This document shows, piece by piece, positions 34,560 to 47,370 of a stretch of 64,000 nt of DNA. Position 1 is the stretch's first letter, and each line of letters opens with the position of its first letter. The notes beneath the pieces were generated by a model. It ran no database searches and was not told the DNA's origin. It saw nothing but the letters and a program-made list of their open reading frames with translations. The translations under genes were made by a program, and so were the position numbers. The stretch covers positions 16,290,001 through 16,354,000 of the forward strand of contig CM061109.1 in assembly GCA_030770545.1 (NCBI GenBank), read 5' to 3'. Origin of the DNA: Macropodus opercularis. Lineage: Eukaryota; Chordata; Actinopteri; Anabantiformes; Osphronemidae.

Positions 34560-34780
34560 AAATCTAATCTCAATCTCTGACAAGTTTTCTTTTTCTTTTC
34601 TTAATTTGCAAGCTCAAAGAGGACAGAGGTAGAGGACTAGTCTTAATTAGGTTAGTTATCTCTGCACCAAAAGGATAAGGTTTTCTCACCGGGGCTCTTT
34701 TAAATGAACTTAATTGGATTTTTAGCTGCAACTCAGCATATAGTGAGGTTAAATAAAGAGCGGGACATGAAGGGAGGGCC
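34560..34780. promoter_or_regulatory. Candidate conserved non-coding element
   Basis: Contains TTCTTAATTTGCAAGC, AGTCTTAATTAGGTTAG, AAAATGAACTTAATTGG-like cores and GATAAGG. Three TTAATT cores in 200 bp stand out from the flanks. Not tested by alignment. Confidence 0.3.
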
Positions 34781-35800
34781 TTCACGCGAACCATGTTGCA
34801 TGCCACAAGAATAAAAGCCCACGTTCAAGTTCCCCTTTCCACTTTGTCTCAACAAATGAGAATTAGAAATGCTGCAGGGACAGCTGCTGTGTCTGAGCTA
34901 ACAACAGGAGAGGCAGAGAGGTGGAGGCAGCTGAGACAACGTCCACGGTGGCTCTACAACATCCGCACTTTTTTATTTGCCATAAAAAAGTTAGTCTCCT
35001 AAAAGATCAAAGTAGTTTGAAGCAAAGGTTACGTCTCTCTTGCTAACTGGACACATGTTGAGGTGAGGTTGCTCCACCTCCAAAGTCTAGATGATCGCCT
35101 ACAAACTGCCTTTTAGCATGAAACAGCCTCAGTAACGTCCCCACGGAGACGAGGAACAGCAGCAAAACTAAATCAAAAGACAAAACCTTTTCTGCAAAAT
35201 CATCTTTCTTTTGACTGCTGCTGTAGTTTACGTCCACCATGATATTAAGTTAAGTTGTTATGTTTTTAATCAAGGTTGTGACAAAGACACATTCTATGGA
35301 TATAACTTTGCCAGAGATTATTCATTTCTTTTTCAGTAATATAAAAAAAACAATTTGATTTTTGTCCCTTCTCAGATTTGAATCTTATCAAATTAGCACT
35401 TCCTAAAGAAGCAGGCGCTGCATTAAGAATCCCAAGTTCCCCACCACGCTGAAGTGTGAACACATTCCAGGCCCAGTTTGATTATTACCAGGCAGCAGGA
35501 TAAAACTATTCCCTCGTCCAAGTCTTTCAGGGTGAATTAATTAAAAACAGGACCCGAGAGACGTGTGTATGATATTCACTATATCCTCTATTTGATTAGT
35601 TGCAAGTTGAAAAAGAAAATAAGAACCACAGTTGTTTTATTATTGGAAATTTGTAATATTGTAAATAAAAAAAATCGAAAAATGTTTTTTTTAATTTATT
35701 TTATGCCGAATTAATTTTTTATTCAATTTATTTCAGAATTTCGCAATTTATGCAGACTGAAAAATGCTTTCCAGACCTTCTCTGTCCAAACCGAAGGCCC
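34781..35800. other. Non-coding desert, AT-rich end
   Basis: No gene recognised. The part 35630-35760 is strongly AT-rich with runs of A and T. No terminal repeats of a mobile element were seen. Confidence 0.5.
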
Positions 35801-35905
35801 ATTGTTTGCAGTAGCGATGTATACGTGAGTTAATCAAGCATATTGATTGCTTCAGCAATGATGCAGCGTGTGGATTTTTAATTAGCACATGCTTGAGTGT
35901 GTTAA
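35801..35905. promoter_or_regulatory. Candidate conserved non-coding element
   Basis: Contains GTTAATCAAGCATATTGATT, GCTTCAGCAATGATGCAGC and TTTTTAATTAGCACATGC: paired homeodomain-type, CAAT and AAGCA/TGCTT sites in 100 bp. Confidence 0.33.
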
Positions 35906-38900
35906 AACCTGCACTCTGTCTCAGTGGAACCAAGTGGAACTGAGCACGTCAGCAGAGAACGCGGCTCGACGTTCCCCCCAACATGACTCGCATCGGCGCC
36001 ATGGTTGCCTCCGCTGTCTCTCCAAACTCCTCGTCTTGCTCTCTTCTGCTCTCAGTACCGGGCTGCCATTTTAGGCCTGCCCGCTCCCTCGTGCCCTTCA
36101 TTTTGAATGGCATTTAGGCCGGCGCTGACCCGCTGTGTGTTGGAGCAGTTGTCCTCCCCTGAATGTCCCTCTAAGGGGAGCTCCTCAGAAGCCCGTGGAT
36201 ATTCATTCCTTAAGCTCACTTCTTGTTCCACTTCTCTTTTTTAAAGATTTCACAGCTCTGTGATCAAAACACACCTCTGTGGGAACCTGTCTGGTTAATT
36301 GCTTTGGCTGATATACAGGCTTTGTGTCCTCTAGTCAAAAAAATTAAAATAAACTGTTGTTCACCTTCACATAAGTGTTCGATCTAAATTTATCTTGAGT
36401 CTACCTTCTGGTTGTGTATTTGGATAACGCTGCCAGTCCATCACAGTGTCTGTTTCTGTTCCGTATGGCGTCCACCTGTCTCAATAAGCCAGTTGTCCAG
36501 CTGCAGATAGCAGAAGACTGCTGTCAAAGCCTGCTTATTTTCCCTCTCAGGGGCCCAGCCTGGCCTGCACGGGACGGCCTGGGGCAGACTAGGACGCCTT
36601 ACAGGAAAGGAAAGTCAGAAAACGAGTCCTGTCATGATGGCCCTTCTCTCTGTTTTTAATTCTGCTTGTTCCCCCTTTCCCCGTGTGCGCGTCTGTCAGT
36701 TAGTCAGTAGTCCAGGAATGCCCTCTGCTGCAGCTCCCATTGATTCCTCAGCCTGCAGAGCAATGAAACAGCCAGACCACCTCACCAAGGCTTTGTTGCT
36801 TTTCATGTACTCTAAGTGCTTGGCTCTGTTCACTAAACTCCCCAGCTCTGTTTGTTTAGAATCACTCATTAATCCATTCAGGCTTGGTTGTGACAAAAAA
36901 AGTCCCCTTTTTTCTGCCCCCTTCACTTTTTTTATGCATATTCCAGTGTGCATGTGAAAGTCCACGTTGCCAGTTTCTGCTCTGCCCTTTTGTCTTCATC
37001 CCACTGCTTCTTCCACCAGTTGATCCATGTGATCCACAGTCATCTCTCCCGATTAGGCCCAGTGTCGGTTCAACCATCCTTATCATTATGCAGATGAGAG
37101 AAGGCCAGAGGAGCGTCACACACCGGGCAGGAGTGGATGCACGCTGTTGTTGTGTACCACTCTATTTGGCACCCTTGCAGCTCTCCACACATGCCACCCT
37201 CCCTGACGCACACTTTCTCACTGCAGTCTGTCACATTTCCTTCTAGAGAGGACGCATGCATGATGAGATCACACACCAGGCCCTGGGGCTAGTGTTTATT
37301 ATGTATGAGTGGGTTTATCCTCTAGGTGCCTGGTGTCCAGGTTGGAGAAACCACCAAACCACAGAGAGGCCCAGCATTTGTCAGCGGCTGACCGATGGGT
37401 GGCACAGTTAGGCGAGGCCAGGAGGTCCACTGCGCGGCGGAGGTCTGGTTCAGGTCTGGTTCATGTGTTTTGTGGGCTCCCAGGATGGTGTGCTAGCTCT
37501 CACAATCTGGCTCCGCTTCAGACAAGCCTCCCGCGGAGGTCAGCTGTGCCGTCAGCGAAACAGGGCAGAGAGGGGAAAAACGTGTTGAACACTACACCTG
37601 TCCTCACCACTGAGAAGGGACTACGCTGCCTACAACACACGTATGGACATCCAAGTGCTACTCAGCATTCGACATTCAGTTCTTTCTAATATATATCTAT
37701 ACATATACTTTTTGTTTGTCTTTTTTGTGTGCTTGTTTTACGAGTTCTCTACATGTGCTTTTTTTTCAGTGTGCAGGCAAAAGATGAGTTTGAGAGACTG
37801 AGGATGTAGCAGCGGCCTAATAAAATGCCCGTCTCCAACAGACAGCTGAAGCCCTGGTCTTTGCTCCCCTGCTGGGTGTATTGATAAGCAGCACTGAACC
37901 CTGCGGTCAGTGTTTAATTGCATTATTTGGAGTCCTCTAGTCCTCTCGTCTCTCTATTTCTAACTCTTTTTATGGAAAGACAGAACAAGTGTGTAGTGAT
38001 ATAGAGAAGTAAGGATCGGAAACACATGCCAAGGAGACAACTCTGGAGCTCAGAGTGCGATATTGATGGATAAGTGAAAATATCAGACCTATTGTGGTGG
38101 CTAATCCGTCGGCGATCACAGTCACGCTACAAGCTTCATTCAGGTTTGACTTCGCCAGCCTCCCAGAAAATCTGCAGAAATCTATGACATCATTGTTCAA
38201 TCCGGCTTTCATCTTGTTGTGGCTTATCGTGCCCACGGTTCCAGACGCTCACACACGTGCACACGCGTACACACGCCTGCAGAAGAGACTTCCAGCAGAG
38301 TGGATTAAAACAGTCTGCGCACTTTGACGGACCTCAGAGGGCCCCAGCGTCTGTTCGAGGCTCTGATTGGGGACCTTGTTGCTTCTTTTGTAGTTGACAC
38401 ATAAAGCAGAGCAGAGCAGAAAATATTATTGTTTTAATGTCATCAAATAAAGCGCAGGATCAATCGCACCTCTAAAATAACTACCTCACAAATTATTAAA
38501 TGCTAATATTTAATTTGCATTCTTTACACAAAAGTCCACTTGCACCAAAAAACGTACGTCCTGAGAATCTTGTCTGCGTCCCATTAATAAACAGTGAATG
38601 ATGGGGAGGGACTGTTTAAAATGCAGTGGTGAAAACCTTTTCTCTCCTTCACCTCTACCCTCGCTCTCTAGCTCAGGACGTGTCGACGGTGGCATCTGAA
38701 AGTCACTTTGTGCTCGCGTCGTGCCCTCCCCTGCCCTCAGTCTATACACAAGCTCAACACACAGACATACAGGGGTCAAAGGGAAGAGCGTGCATTCTCC
38801 CCAGCTGCACCCTCTTTCACCTGGCAATCAGTCCTGAATGGTCCCAGGCAGGGACCCTGAACACGGACCAACGCTGAGGGAACATGCACTTTTAAAAATG

Positions 38901-41790
38901 CCTTCAGTGTTTGCAGCAGTTGCCCACCACACCTGCTCAAATTGTCCCATTCTTCCGTTGGGGCGGCGGCGTGGAAGAGTTCCTCACTAAGGCGCTCATT
39001 GTGAGTGTGTTTCTTTTCGGAGGAGCTCGGGTGGAAAGCCTACGCAGCGAGTCGTAGAATGGAGTCAGCATCGTGTTCATTCTACAGTCTCCAACAACTC
39101 TGTCCACATAAAGCGCTCACGCATGCACGCGTTCACGCTCAGGGGCTGTAAGTGACATGAAGCATGTCCCCACTTCCTGACACCTGACGTTTAAAAAAAC
39201 CTCACAGCTAATTACGTCATCATTAACTTGAGCTGCACTTGTTTGTTTGCCTGTGTATCCGTGAGCGCTGACAGTTCTGACGCAGGCCAGTATTTAATGC
39301 AGGCCGGTGCACGTCGCACGCGAGAGCCCCAGAGGGTCAAACACTTATCAGCTCGTCAGCTGGCAGAAACAGATGCTTACAGATAGACACAAAGTGATGA
39401 GCATCGATCCCAAAAGGTCTTGAAAATGGTCTATACGTGCAGTTTTGTTCGCGCTGATGTGTCCTTGTCTATCACCTATGCGACTGCGCATGTAACCGTG
39501 CTGTGTGTGTGTGAGAGAGAGTGAGATGGAGCCAGGGAGGGCCAAGGGGTTAGCGAGGAGTTCAGTGTGTCAGAGGTCTCAGAGCTCTGGCTCTTTGATT
39601 CCGCTCCCTAGCTGCTCAGAGAATTTCCTCTCCAGTTTCCCAGTGCTGATCCCACGCTGCGCCAGGAGAGCCACGCCAGGAAAATTTATGTTGATGTCAG
39701 CAATGAAAACACCACCAACCCTCCACCACATCTCACAATATTTGTCAAACAGCAGTGTGTCCATTCTTCCTCTCTCCCCTTCGTTCTCTTCTTTCTGTCT
39801 CTGAATATTTCCATTCTTACCCATGTGCGTTTCTGAAATCTTAAATCTATGTTAGCGAGGGGTTTCACACTTCACATGGCTTGTTGTCTCTGCGGGGACT
39901 TTGGTAACACAGCTCTCTATTGGTCTCCTCAGGGGCTGGGGCAGTTTGGGGGTGTCTTTTAAGGTGTAATCCACACATATTCCTTCCCCGAGGCGCCGTA
40001 TATGGAAGCTAAAACAAAATCACAAAAGAATTACAAATACAGCATTATGCCACCTTTGTGTTTTGAAAGCTCATCAGATTCAAGATTTGCCTGTGAAAGC
40101 AGGGTCCTAATCATCGTGGCATCATTAAGAATGAAGTGACAAACTCCTACAAGTTGTAGAAACGCTGTGTGTTTCTATTCACCCCAGACGGACCCATGCA
40201 GGGATCCCTGCGACCACACGCCCAGCTGATCTCCATACATTAAATACAGCTGCACTTTGTAACACATCATTATCTTTGTCTTTGAGGCGTCCGTAAGCTC
40301 ATGAGACTTGAATTCAAGAGCTTCTGGTTTCCTTTCATGCGCGTACATTTTATGTATTTATGTGTTTTGGACAGAGTTTGTGAGTGTAACTTACTGGCGC
40401 AACTGCATATCTCCGAACATGTTTTACCTGCTGTATGAAAACTCTACATACCTGACATTTGGAAACGCTTGTGGCATTGTTGCAGCAGGTTTATTGCACC
40501 CAAACTGGTGCTATTCATCATGCTGGGTATATAGATGCATACAGAACATTACATCACAAAATTGAAGAACACGTTCCTTCGTTTGTTGCCTTTATTAATA
40601 TGCCGTCGTGGGCTTGGCTGTGGAAACAAATAGGGCGTCTCTTTGCACCTTACGGGTACCGTGTGATCCTGCTGGTGCTCCAGCTCATGCAGAGACTAAT
40701 CTGTAGACATGACACACTCCTGAATGCATTTTTAACACCTTTTTTCTGGTGTATTGTCTGTTACTTTTATACTATGCAGAGAAAATCCTTTATGATGCCT
40801 GGATTGACAACTGGAATAAAAACTCTGTCTGGTCAGTGTGGGCTTTTAAAGTCCTGTCGCCTGAAGGTGAGTGATCGCGCTCAGTGATGATTCCTAGAAA
40901 TTCACAGCCCCCCATGAAACAAAAAAAAAACAAACATGAGCAACATGTGGCGACGTGGTCGTGTGTATATGTTTGATTGGGTTTAAAGTCGTAGTCGTAG
41001 CGTGTGGTGGAAAAAGAAAATAAAATTTACAAAATGGCTTCAGTCTAGTAAATTTGCTCCACACTGCCTTAACCAGTTTTGCATATTCACTGAAACACAC
41101 ATTGAACTGGTGGTTATTTACTCTGGTCCACATTTGGACCTGGGCCATGCCTTCAGGCAGCCCCAGTCCCTGGATTCCCAGCCCTGTGCTGCTGGCCCTC
41201 AGCTCAGCACCAGCCTCCCTCTACTGGGAGGCTGGCGAAATGGCTCGAGCTATTCTCTGGAGGTAAATCACCACACTGGTACTGCTTTTACTGTGCCTGT
41301 ATTGTTATTATTACAGATGGAATGCAGAATTAGGCAGTATGCATATTTCACACTTAAACGCCGGCACAAATAGGCTCCAACCTTGTATCGTCAGTCTGTG
41401 TTTTTCTCTGATGTATTTTGCATTTCTACATGATTTGAATTTGAAGCTCCATCTTGGCATGTTTCCTATCCATAATTCATGTCATCTGCAATCTTAAATC
41501 AGTAATCTGCACTGTTTTCTTCTGTAACACTTCGAGTAGTCCTCGTTTGTCGTGTGATTCAATACGACTGCTTTTTGTTTCCCTTATTATTGTTATTATT
41601 ATTTGCACCATCACGAAAGCACAAATGTGCCTGTTTGCAAGAAATCTGTTGGACACAAGTGTGTGGGAAGATGCAATTTATGAAAAATCTCCTTGACTGG
41701 AGACATAATAAGCGAACATTCTAGTCACGTTTTCTATTTTCCTCCAGCATGGCATCTATCCATCATCTCATTGGTTGGCATGCCTGGCTC
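35906..41790. other. Non-coding desert
   Basis: No exon recognised over nearly 6 kb. A patch at 36240-36330 with TGTGATCAAAACACACC and GGTTAATTGC may be regulatory. The open frames 40459-40887, 37309-37689 and 38510-38827 have no domain I know. A tandem AGGTCTGGTTC pair lies near 37440-37465. Polypurine and polypyrimidine patches are short. Confidence 0.45.
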
Positions 41791-41793
41791 CTG

Positions 41794-41930
41794 CCATCAT
41801 CACCATGGCAATGTGAGTGTCCTCCCAGTAGCCATCACCATGGCAATGGGAGTGTCCCCCAGCAACCGTCAGCATGGGCCGAATGTAAGCCTCTTAACCA
41901 AGATCACCATGGCAATATGTGGCTGCCAAA
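41794..41930. repeat. Degenerate tandem array of RFX X-box-like elements
   Basis: CATCACCATGGCAATG occurs exactly at 41798-41813 and 41833-41848, and GATCACCATGGCAATA at 41902-41917. A decayed copy with GTCAGCATGG lies between them near 41868, so the unit is about 34-35 bp and repeats about four times. The core ATCACC-AT-GGCAAT matches the RFX X-box consensus (GTNRCC, 0-3 bases, RGYAAC) at 10 of 12 half-site positions. It may be a minisatellite, a regulatory cluster, or both. Confidence 0.6.
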
Positions 41931-43276
41931 ACACCGGGCTGTGGTATGTCTGTGGGTATGTAGCTGATTTGAAAAGAGGAAAAAATGACAAGCCTTCTAT
42001 CACCAGGCAGCAAAGTTGATCTCTTCCTCTGTCACCTGCTATCATGCGTCTTCATCTGTCATTGTTTGCAACAGAAAGTCAGCATCGTGATGTTGCCCCT
42101 GTTCCAAGCCCTGAGTCCAGCAGGAGGCTTAAATGGCAGGAGGAGGCCGAGCTCCATCCTGTCCTGCTGCTGAATTCTCCGTGCCCCTCTGGGAGCTCAC
42201 TGGCCCCGTCTGCCTGGGCCATCATCATCTAGTGTCTGTGTCCTGACACACAATAGTGAAAGCTGACAAAACCACAGGGGGTGAATTTAGAAGGAGGGGG
42301 CTGATGGCGAGAGAAGCATGCCAGTGCTCCAGCAAGGACATGGACGCATGACACACAAGTGACACCCTCAACAAACACTATCGCTCACATTCCCACTGTT
42401 TAGACAGTGCGCACACACACTCATGTGCAAAATGTAGTATAACACTTGTGCAAAGACACACGCACACACGCAAGCAGAGTTAATTGTGCATATTCATGAG
42501 CATACATACAGGGTGTTCCGTTTCGCAAGGCTGACTTTTATTGTTTCCCTAGTGTGTACAGTGTATGTGTGTGTGTGTGCCGGCACACATGGGTGTGTTT
42601 ATATAAGAGCGTAGTCCATGTGTGAAAAGCATGTGTCTCCACATGTATGTGTGTGTTTGTGTGTGTGCACTCGTGTGCATCTAGCTAAAGAGGCTGGTGG
42701 GTATCAAGAAGCATAGCTTTAAGGTATGATATGTTAATAAAATGTGTCAAGATGTCTGGAACCCTTTCTCTCTTTATAAACAAACTTACAGCCTGAGCGC
42801 TGCTAATTAGCAAGCCCATCTGTTCAGTTTAGCAAAGTTGTTGAGATTTACCACGGAAACTGTAAAAAGACAAGCTCACTTCGACACGGCAGATGACAAG
42901 TGTTAGAAATCCCAAATTCAATTCCCTGGACTGCAGACTCTTGTTGAGTCTTTTATTCAATTACGTGTCTATTAATAAATATGTTTATTTATTCGTTTAG
43001 TTGAAAAAGCGATGGGATGGGACGTTCGTTTTCGTTTGCCTAAAATGACTGCAGTGGCTTCTTCACGCAGCAGCAGGACCGACTCGCAGAGGCGCAGCAT
43101 ATGAAGATGCAGGGTAACATTCCCCAAACAGCATCGTCCAAAGCTGTGGCAATTTGCTGGGAGAACATTAATTGCTGTGGCTGGGGCCCAGGTTTTGCAT
43201 GCTAAGCACTCTGCAGCAAAGTCAGTAATATGTGTGTATGAGTGTGAGAGACTTTGCCTTTGCCCGTGTGCTTGTT

Positions 43277-43282
<6 letters not shown>
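41931..43282. other. Non-coding desert
   Basis: No gene recognised. A patch at 42770-42860 with TTTATAAACAAACTTACAGC and GCTGCTAATTAGCAAGCCC has forkhead and homeodomain cores and may be regulatory. Short TG-rich patches occur at 42560-42580 and 42645-42670. Confidence 0.45.
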
Positions 43283-43307
<25 letters not shown>

Positions 43308-43308
43308 G
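43283..43308. repeat. (TG)n microsatellite
   Basis: An uninterrupted TG run of 26 bp, preceded by TTTG-type variants. Confidence 0.96.
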
Positions 43309-43639
43309 CGGGTGGAGGGGGGCGCAGGGGGCCCATCTGCTCTTTTCTGCTCCTCTGCGCTGATATAAGATTACGTTAATCTGGGTACTTGTCAGGACAG
43401 GTTAGTGAAAGCAGGCGACTGGGTGGGACTCATGCTAAACAGGTTGGCTAGAAAACGGCTGTTTGTGCCCTCGGACTTGCTGCGGCTTTGGCACAAGGTG
43501 GCGAAGGGTGAGATGTGGCTGCAGCGTGGTAGAAATATTGCGACAAACCAAAAGTGATACCGTTACCCCTCAGTGGGCCTTCGTTTGTATATCAGATGTG
43601 AGTCCTGTGAAACTCTGAAGGTCTGAGTTGGTGTCCCTG

Positions 43640-43900
43640 CCCATCAATTAAATAGCCCTCCTAAAGCCCATCCTGCATCCTGGGCGCTTCTGATCTTGTT
43701 TTCTCTGTAAGCACTTTAAGGCTGTAATGATTTTGTAACTTGTTATGCTAATTAGAGTGGCCTTCTCAGACTGTGTAGCACGGAAAAGGATTTATTGCCC
43801 GTTTGCTTGGAGGGGAAGAAAAGAAAGAGAAGTTAGAGTAATTAATCCCGTTAACCAAGGATAATTGGGCAAAAAATAGCCCTGCCACTGGCACTGACTG
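43640..43900. promoter_or_regulatory. Candidate conserved non-coding element
   Basis: The block contains CATCAATTAAATAGCC, GGCTGTAATGATTTTG, TTATGCTAATTAGAGTGG, AGAGTAATTAATCCC and AACCAAGGATAATTGGGC. Five or more ATTA-type cores, including two TAATTA, in 260 bp make this among the densest islands in the desert. It includes a TAATCC OTX-type site. No alignment was made. Confidence 0.38.
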
Positions 43901-44750
43901 GGAGGAGTAGCAGTTAACCTTGCTTCCTGTGTTTTATTTCAAACTTAATGTTTCCTCTTGTTTAAACTTCCTCTCAGGATTCCTGCTAATCCGTTTGCCT
44001 GTGCACCATTGGTGGAGTGAGGCAGCGTCGGGGGCCAAGCAGAGGAGGTGCCTGAATTCAATCAAACACTAGTAAGGATCTGATCTTCTGTCCACAGTCA
44101 GGGCTTAGCCTGAGCTGGAAAAGCTGTTAATTAATAATATATTAAAGATATATAGATATATCTCTCTATCTTTAATATGTGTTTTAAAAATGCTCAATGT
44201 AGATTTTTTTTAAATGCATTTCAGCACTTTGCTAAAAGGATTTTTGGTTAAACAAAATTCTTGTTGATTTGCGAACGTCCCTTTTTTACGGTCTTAATAG
44301 CTGTGGCTTATGTTTGTCTTTCACCTAACTGTTTTGAATTAACGTGTTTTTATAGGAACAAATATTTTCCACTTTTTACAGTGGAATTCCCAGGCACATA
44401 GCCTTTTATGATTAACTGCAATAACAGGCAGTGCTAACTGGTTCCATACCCACCGTCCTCTCCCTCAGGAGAAACACTCATCTGTTTTTGTCAGGACCGT
44501 GCCGGGACTGTAACCGGAATAGGCAGATCCTAATTTCATCCACTTTCAAGGAATTTACAGGCTTGAACAAGACCTCCTTGAAGATGTATTTTTGTTAGAA
44601 CAGAAAAAAAAAGAGCTGTTCTTCTAAATGGTTTGTTCAGTGTATCAAAGTGCTCGTGTCATGTTATTCAGAAAATGTGGGAAGATAATCTATATTCAAA
44701 CTTGACCTTCGATGCACCTTTTTTCGTCTTTTAATCTTCTCATCTAATTG
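43901..44750. other. Non-coding desert with AT-rich inverted repeat
   Basis: No gene recognised. A perfect 12-bp inverted repeat (44139-44150 and 44167-44178, 16-base loop) lies in an AT-rich patch. Around 44390-44440 TTATGATTAACTGCAATAAC may be regulatory. Confidence 0.5.
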
Positions 44751-45270
<520 letters not shown>

Positions 45271-46185
45271 GAATCTCCACTTGTATTCATCCTTTTGATA
45301 AAACACAACAAACACCTTTGTCCGTATTCATTTCAGTCATTTCAGTCATCATTACTCTGGTGTTTTTGCTAATTGCTCTTTTGATTGTTTTCAAGTTCAG
45401 TTATTAGCCACATTAGGTCAGATTAAGGACGAGCACGACGAGACAAAACCAGGTAATTAAGTGAGGATACGGAAGCTGGAGTCGGTCCTGTGCAGCTTCA
45501 TTATTATGGCCAACTGAAATCAACCGTCACAGTGCTTGCAGGAAGGCAGTGTTTTTCTCAATGTGAACTTGTAGCCTGCCTCAGATTTCACAGTAGGCTG
45601 TTTAGCATCCACAGTATGGCTATTGTCACTGTCAGCCACAGCATAGGAGACAAGGGCAAGGCAGAAGAGAAGCAGGAAGAGAAGGAAGAAGGGGGCGAGC
45701 GCTTGACACAAGCAAACCCCCTCATTAATTACACCCTAAAGATAATTATTTTCTTGAACTGTTTACTCACCTCGACCACATTTCCTATTGTGTCTGTGTT
45801 CCCGTCTCATCTTGTTTACTTATTTATCTATTTTTGTGTTTACCCCTCCTCCTCGCTTACACCATATGGTTGCAGATCAAATAATGTCAAACATTTTGCC
45901 CTTGCAAGTTTTTGCAATTTGCAGTTTCCAAATGTGAGACCTGTTGAAAGCAGGAGTGATAATGGACATGCTCTACCACCCGTCGTTTTTGTCCCACCAT
46001 ATCTCCCTTCAATTAATGCTACAGCGGGAGTTTCATGTAATAACACTTGCACTTCTGAGCTGTCCGCATGAGAGAGGGAGAGGAAAGGGAGACGGGAGAA
46101 CAGAGGAGGGAACAGAGGGAGGAGATTGGGAAGAAAAGAAGAGGCAGAGAAAAACAATTAAAACTGGGCTGGGATGCCGTGATGG
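45271..46185. other. Non-coding desert
   Basis: No gene recognised. The open frame 45490-46071 (193 codons) has no domain and crosses a purine-rich stretch. CCTCATTAATTACACCC at about 45719-45735 followed by AAGATAATTATTTTC is a homeodomain-rich patch. Confidence 0.45.
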
Positions 46186-46440
46186 GCCTGTGTTGTGTGG
46201 CCATGTCAGCTAAATGGAGCAGGAAGCCGAGCTGATTGGTGGTTGGTAGAGTGCATGCTAAGCTTGTCTATCATCGTCGCTGAGCGCAATCACACCGGTG
46301 CCAGCAGGACGGTGGACGCCTTGACAGCTGTAATTACCCATCGCCATGGTGATCACTTTTGGACTGCCGTGGATGGCCAGAGGAAGCCCCTCCTCCAGTC
46401 AGCCTTTAATCAGATTGGGCCGTCAGTTGTCAGGTAGACA
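46186..46440. promoter_or_regulatory. Candidate conserved non-coding element, dense composite site
   Basis: At 46322-46353 four recognisable sites abut or overlap: TGACAG (MEIS/TALE, 46322-46327), CAGCTG (E-box, 46325-46330), TAATTA (homeodomain, 46331-46336) and an inverted X-box-like core CGCCATGGTGAT (46342-46353) related to the array at 41.8 kb. The flanks are GC-balanced and free of simple repeat. It is one of the better enhancer candidates. Confidence 0.42.
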
Positions 46441-47149
46441 TGGGCGGACCGGACGCTCTGTGTGTGTGCACTGTCATGGGCCCTTGATAATTAGATTTTC
46501 CATCCAAACACAACGTAAATGAAGAGCCCAACATACAGCACATACCTCACCGTGAAGAGGACCAGACCATCGCACGCTCGTCCGATTGTCTGCATTTACG
46601 CCACTGCAGCGTTGGTGGATTTGTTTTTGTACGCGTGGTCGTTTATGGGACATATTATTGCAGCACACAGGACGTCTCTGTGTGGTTATTTATAGCATCC
46701 CTTTGAATTTCCATATAACAGCAAACATAATCATTGTCTCCTTGCTACCATGTTTGTTTATGTCTTAGTCATACTTTGTCCTCATACATGTGTATAGACA
46801 CAAAAAAAAGAATAAAAAAAAAAAATTTCATCCGAAATGGTAAATGTTGCAAAGCCGCTTGGGCTACTTGTACATATGAAATAATCAGTATTGTGTTTGT
46901 AAAGTCTGAGGTGAGGGAGTATGATATAAATGCTGGAGTAAAGTGCTATTTCCCACCAGGCTCCAGTAAACTGAGAGTGAACGTAGCTCATCGTGCTTTA
47001 ATGTGATGCAGTTGTTGCCTGTATTAGCTTAAGGTAAGCGAGAACGCCAGGTAGAGCCTGATGATGTCAGTGTGATAATTAGTGCAGGGAAGCTTAAACC
47101 AGCGGCCCACGGGGAGACAGCCCCTGGTGTGGAGAGCTGGCACGCAGCT
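46441..47149. other. Non-coding desert
   Basis: No gene recognised. An A-rich run lies near 46801-46827. Short open frames have no domain. Confidence 0.5.
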
Positions 47150-47370
47150 GGATCATACTTAATGAACTAATTGAATATCATTTTGCCAGTTAGCTGAAAA
47201 TTAGCTAGAAATTAAAACACGGACAAGCCCAACAGTGAACGGACATCACAAAACTAATTTGAGAGAACGCCTTTTCTTGCAAAAGCTAATGTTCTAATTT
47301 AATTCCATTGTGCATAATTAATGCCTTTATTACCTGATTTGCTCCGTTGTCGAGCGCTGACCCTGCCCTG
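47150..47370. promoter_or_regulatory. Candidate conserved non-coding element
   Basis: Contains TTAATGAACTAATTGAATAT, GTTAGCTGAAAATTAGCTAG, TCTAATTTAATTCC and GTGCATAATTAATGCCTTT. The last is a near-palindrome around TAATTA. The motif density is high over 200 bp, and the sequence is otherwise single-copy-looking. Confidence 0.38.

Noticed and set aside
36420..36450. GCCAGTCCATCACAG resembling the reverse of another part of the teleost repeat seen at 20.86 kb
   Set aside because: Only about 15 bases fit, with no flanking similarity; too little to call.
40459..40887. 142-codon open frame on the plus strand
   Set aside because: No domain, signal or family resemblance, and no splice or promoter logic; a chance open frame.
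45490..46071. 193-codon open frame on the plus strand
   Set aside because: No domain and low-complexity segments; not supported as a gene.
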